Shown: positions 4,956-5,671 of the stretch, piece after piece
Numbering within the stretch: position 1 is the stretch's first letter
How the letters are laid out: every line of letters begins with the position of its first letter
Origin: Erysipelothrix rhusiopathiae
GTDB lineage: Bacteria > Bacillota_I > Bacilli_A > Erysipelotrichales > Erysipelotrichaceae
DNA: 5,671 bases
Assembly: GCA_902797585.1 (NCBI GenBank)
Contig: CADBTK010000196.1
Location: forward strand, 1 to 5,671
Direction: 5' to 3'
The notes under the pieces: generated by a model
Seen by the model: the letters and a program-made list of their open reading frames with translations, nothing else
Told to the model about the DNA's origin: nothing
Database searches by the model: none
Translations under genes and position numbers: made by a program

Positions 4956-5671
4956 ATGTGGACAGAGCAAAGTATCTTTTATCAAATCTATCCCATGGGA
5001 GCTTTTGGTGCTCCTTTTGAAAATGATGGACATTTAGAACATCGTATACTAAAAATGAAAGCTTGGATGGATGATTTACAATCCTTAGGCATTGATTGTG
5101 TATTATTCAATCCCATGGTTCAAAGTCATACACATGGATACGATACGATTGATTATTATCAAATAGATTGTCGCTTAGGAACCAATGAAGATGTACAAGA
5201 AATAATTGAACAATTACATAAACGAGATATCAAAGTATTATTTGATGGTGTATTTAATCATGTAGGAAGAGGTTTCTTTGCCTTTGAAGATGTATTAAAG
5301 AATCGTTATGAGAGTCCATATAAAGATTGGTTTTATATTAATTTTGATGATAATAATTCATTTAATGATGGACTAAGTTATCAAAATTGGGAAGGGAATG
5401 AACCTTTAGTAAAATTAAATCTACAAAATCCAGAAGTACGTCATTACTTATTAGAAGTGATTGGATTTTGGATGGATACTTTTAAAATTGACGGAATTCG
5501 TTTTGATGTTGCCTATTCATTGGATCATCAATTCTTAAGAGAAGTTCGTACTTATTGTAAAAGTAGAAATAATGAATTTTTCTTATTAGGAGAAACATTA
5601 CATGGTGATTATAATGTCTGGATGAATGAAAGTATGTTAGATTCTTGTACCAACTATGAATGTTATAAAGG
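4956..5671 (+). CDS. GH13 alpha-amylase-family glycosidase, 3' end cut by window
   Basis: The first 238 codons of a cytoplasmic (no signal peptide) alpha-glucan hydrolase are visible. The ATG has AAGGA 5 nt upstream and the frame stays open to the edge. The (beta/alpha)8 barrel signature is clear: SIFYQIYPMG (6-15) as barrel strand 1, HGYDTIDYYQID (60-71), conserved region I DGVFNHVG (97-104), region II GIRFDVAYSLD with nucleophile Asp184, and region III GETLHG with acid/base Glu213. Region IV, with the transition-state-stabilising Asp, would lie beyond the edge. The segment around 121-150 (PYKDWF, NFDDNN, NDGLSY, NWEG) resembles clostridial alpha-glycosidases of the maltodextrin-processing type, but I cannot separate cyclomaltodextrinase, neopullulanase and amylase from this half. 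It starts 16 bp after a terminator T-run, so expression may depend on read-through. Confidence 0.92.
   Translation, partial: MWTEQSIFYQIYPMGAFGAPFENDGHLEHRILKMKAWMDDLQSLGIDCVLFNPMVQSHTHGYDTIDYYQIDCRLGTNEDVQEIIEQLHKRDIKVLFDGVFNHVGRGFFAFEDVLKNRYESPYKDWFYINFDDNNSFNDGLSYQNWEGNEPLVKLNLQNPEVRHYLLEVIGFWMDTFKIDGIRFDVAYSLDHQFLREVRTYCKSRNNEFFLLGETLHGDYNVWMNESMLDSCTNYECYK

Overview
The window is AT-rich DNA with strong AGGAG-type ribosome binding sites, short intergenic gaps and several hairpin-plus-T-run terminators, all on the + strand. This suggests a low-GC Bacillota, for example Erysipelotrichia or Lactobacillales; the sequence alone does not settle which.

Region 1 (1-393) holds no credible complete gene. 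It opens with what looks like the right end of an IS200/IS605-type element: two hairpins ending in TTCAC, the layout of a TnpB-associated omega RNA, with the transposase/TnpB genes lying off the left edge. About 125 bp of unassigned sequence follows, then two consecutive rho-independent terminators. Next comes a MerR-type promoter with a 19-bp spacer that contains a perfect palindrome.

Region 2 (430-2670) is a two-gene operon closed by a strong terminator. The first gene encodes a MerR-family regulator of the AdhR/NmlR (aldehyde/electrophile-sensing) type. It has a cysteine at the position of the AdhR sensor cysteine, and its promoter carries the CTTAAAG-N4-CTTTAAG operator that I recall for B. 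subtilis AdhR. The second gene, translationally coupled to it, encodes a 584-residue protein resembling 1-deoxy-D-xylulose-5-phosphate synthase (Dxs). It keeps the thiamine-diphosphate machinery but appears to lack the arginines that hold the phosphate of glyceraldehyde-3-phosphate, and it has a shortened active-site loop. My inference is an aldehyde-inducible carboligase that is not an isoprenoid-pathway enzyme. This is the most interesting part of the window.

Region 3 (about 2690-4939) is a second operon with its own extended -10 promoter. It encodes a small two-helix membrane protein with a YcxB-like domain, a PatB/MalY-type PLP C-S lyase, and an overlapping YbaK/EbsC-type Cys-tRNA(Pro) deacylase whose last codons lie inside a terminator hairpin. 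Cysteine/sulfur metabolism links the last two genes.

Region 4 (4956-5671) is the first 238 codons of a cytoplasmic GH13 (alpha-amylase family) glycosidase. It starts 16 bp after the terminator T-run and is cut by the window edge.
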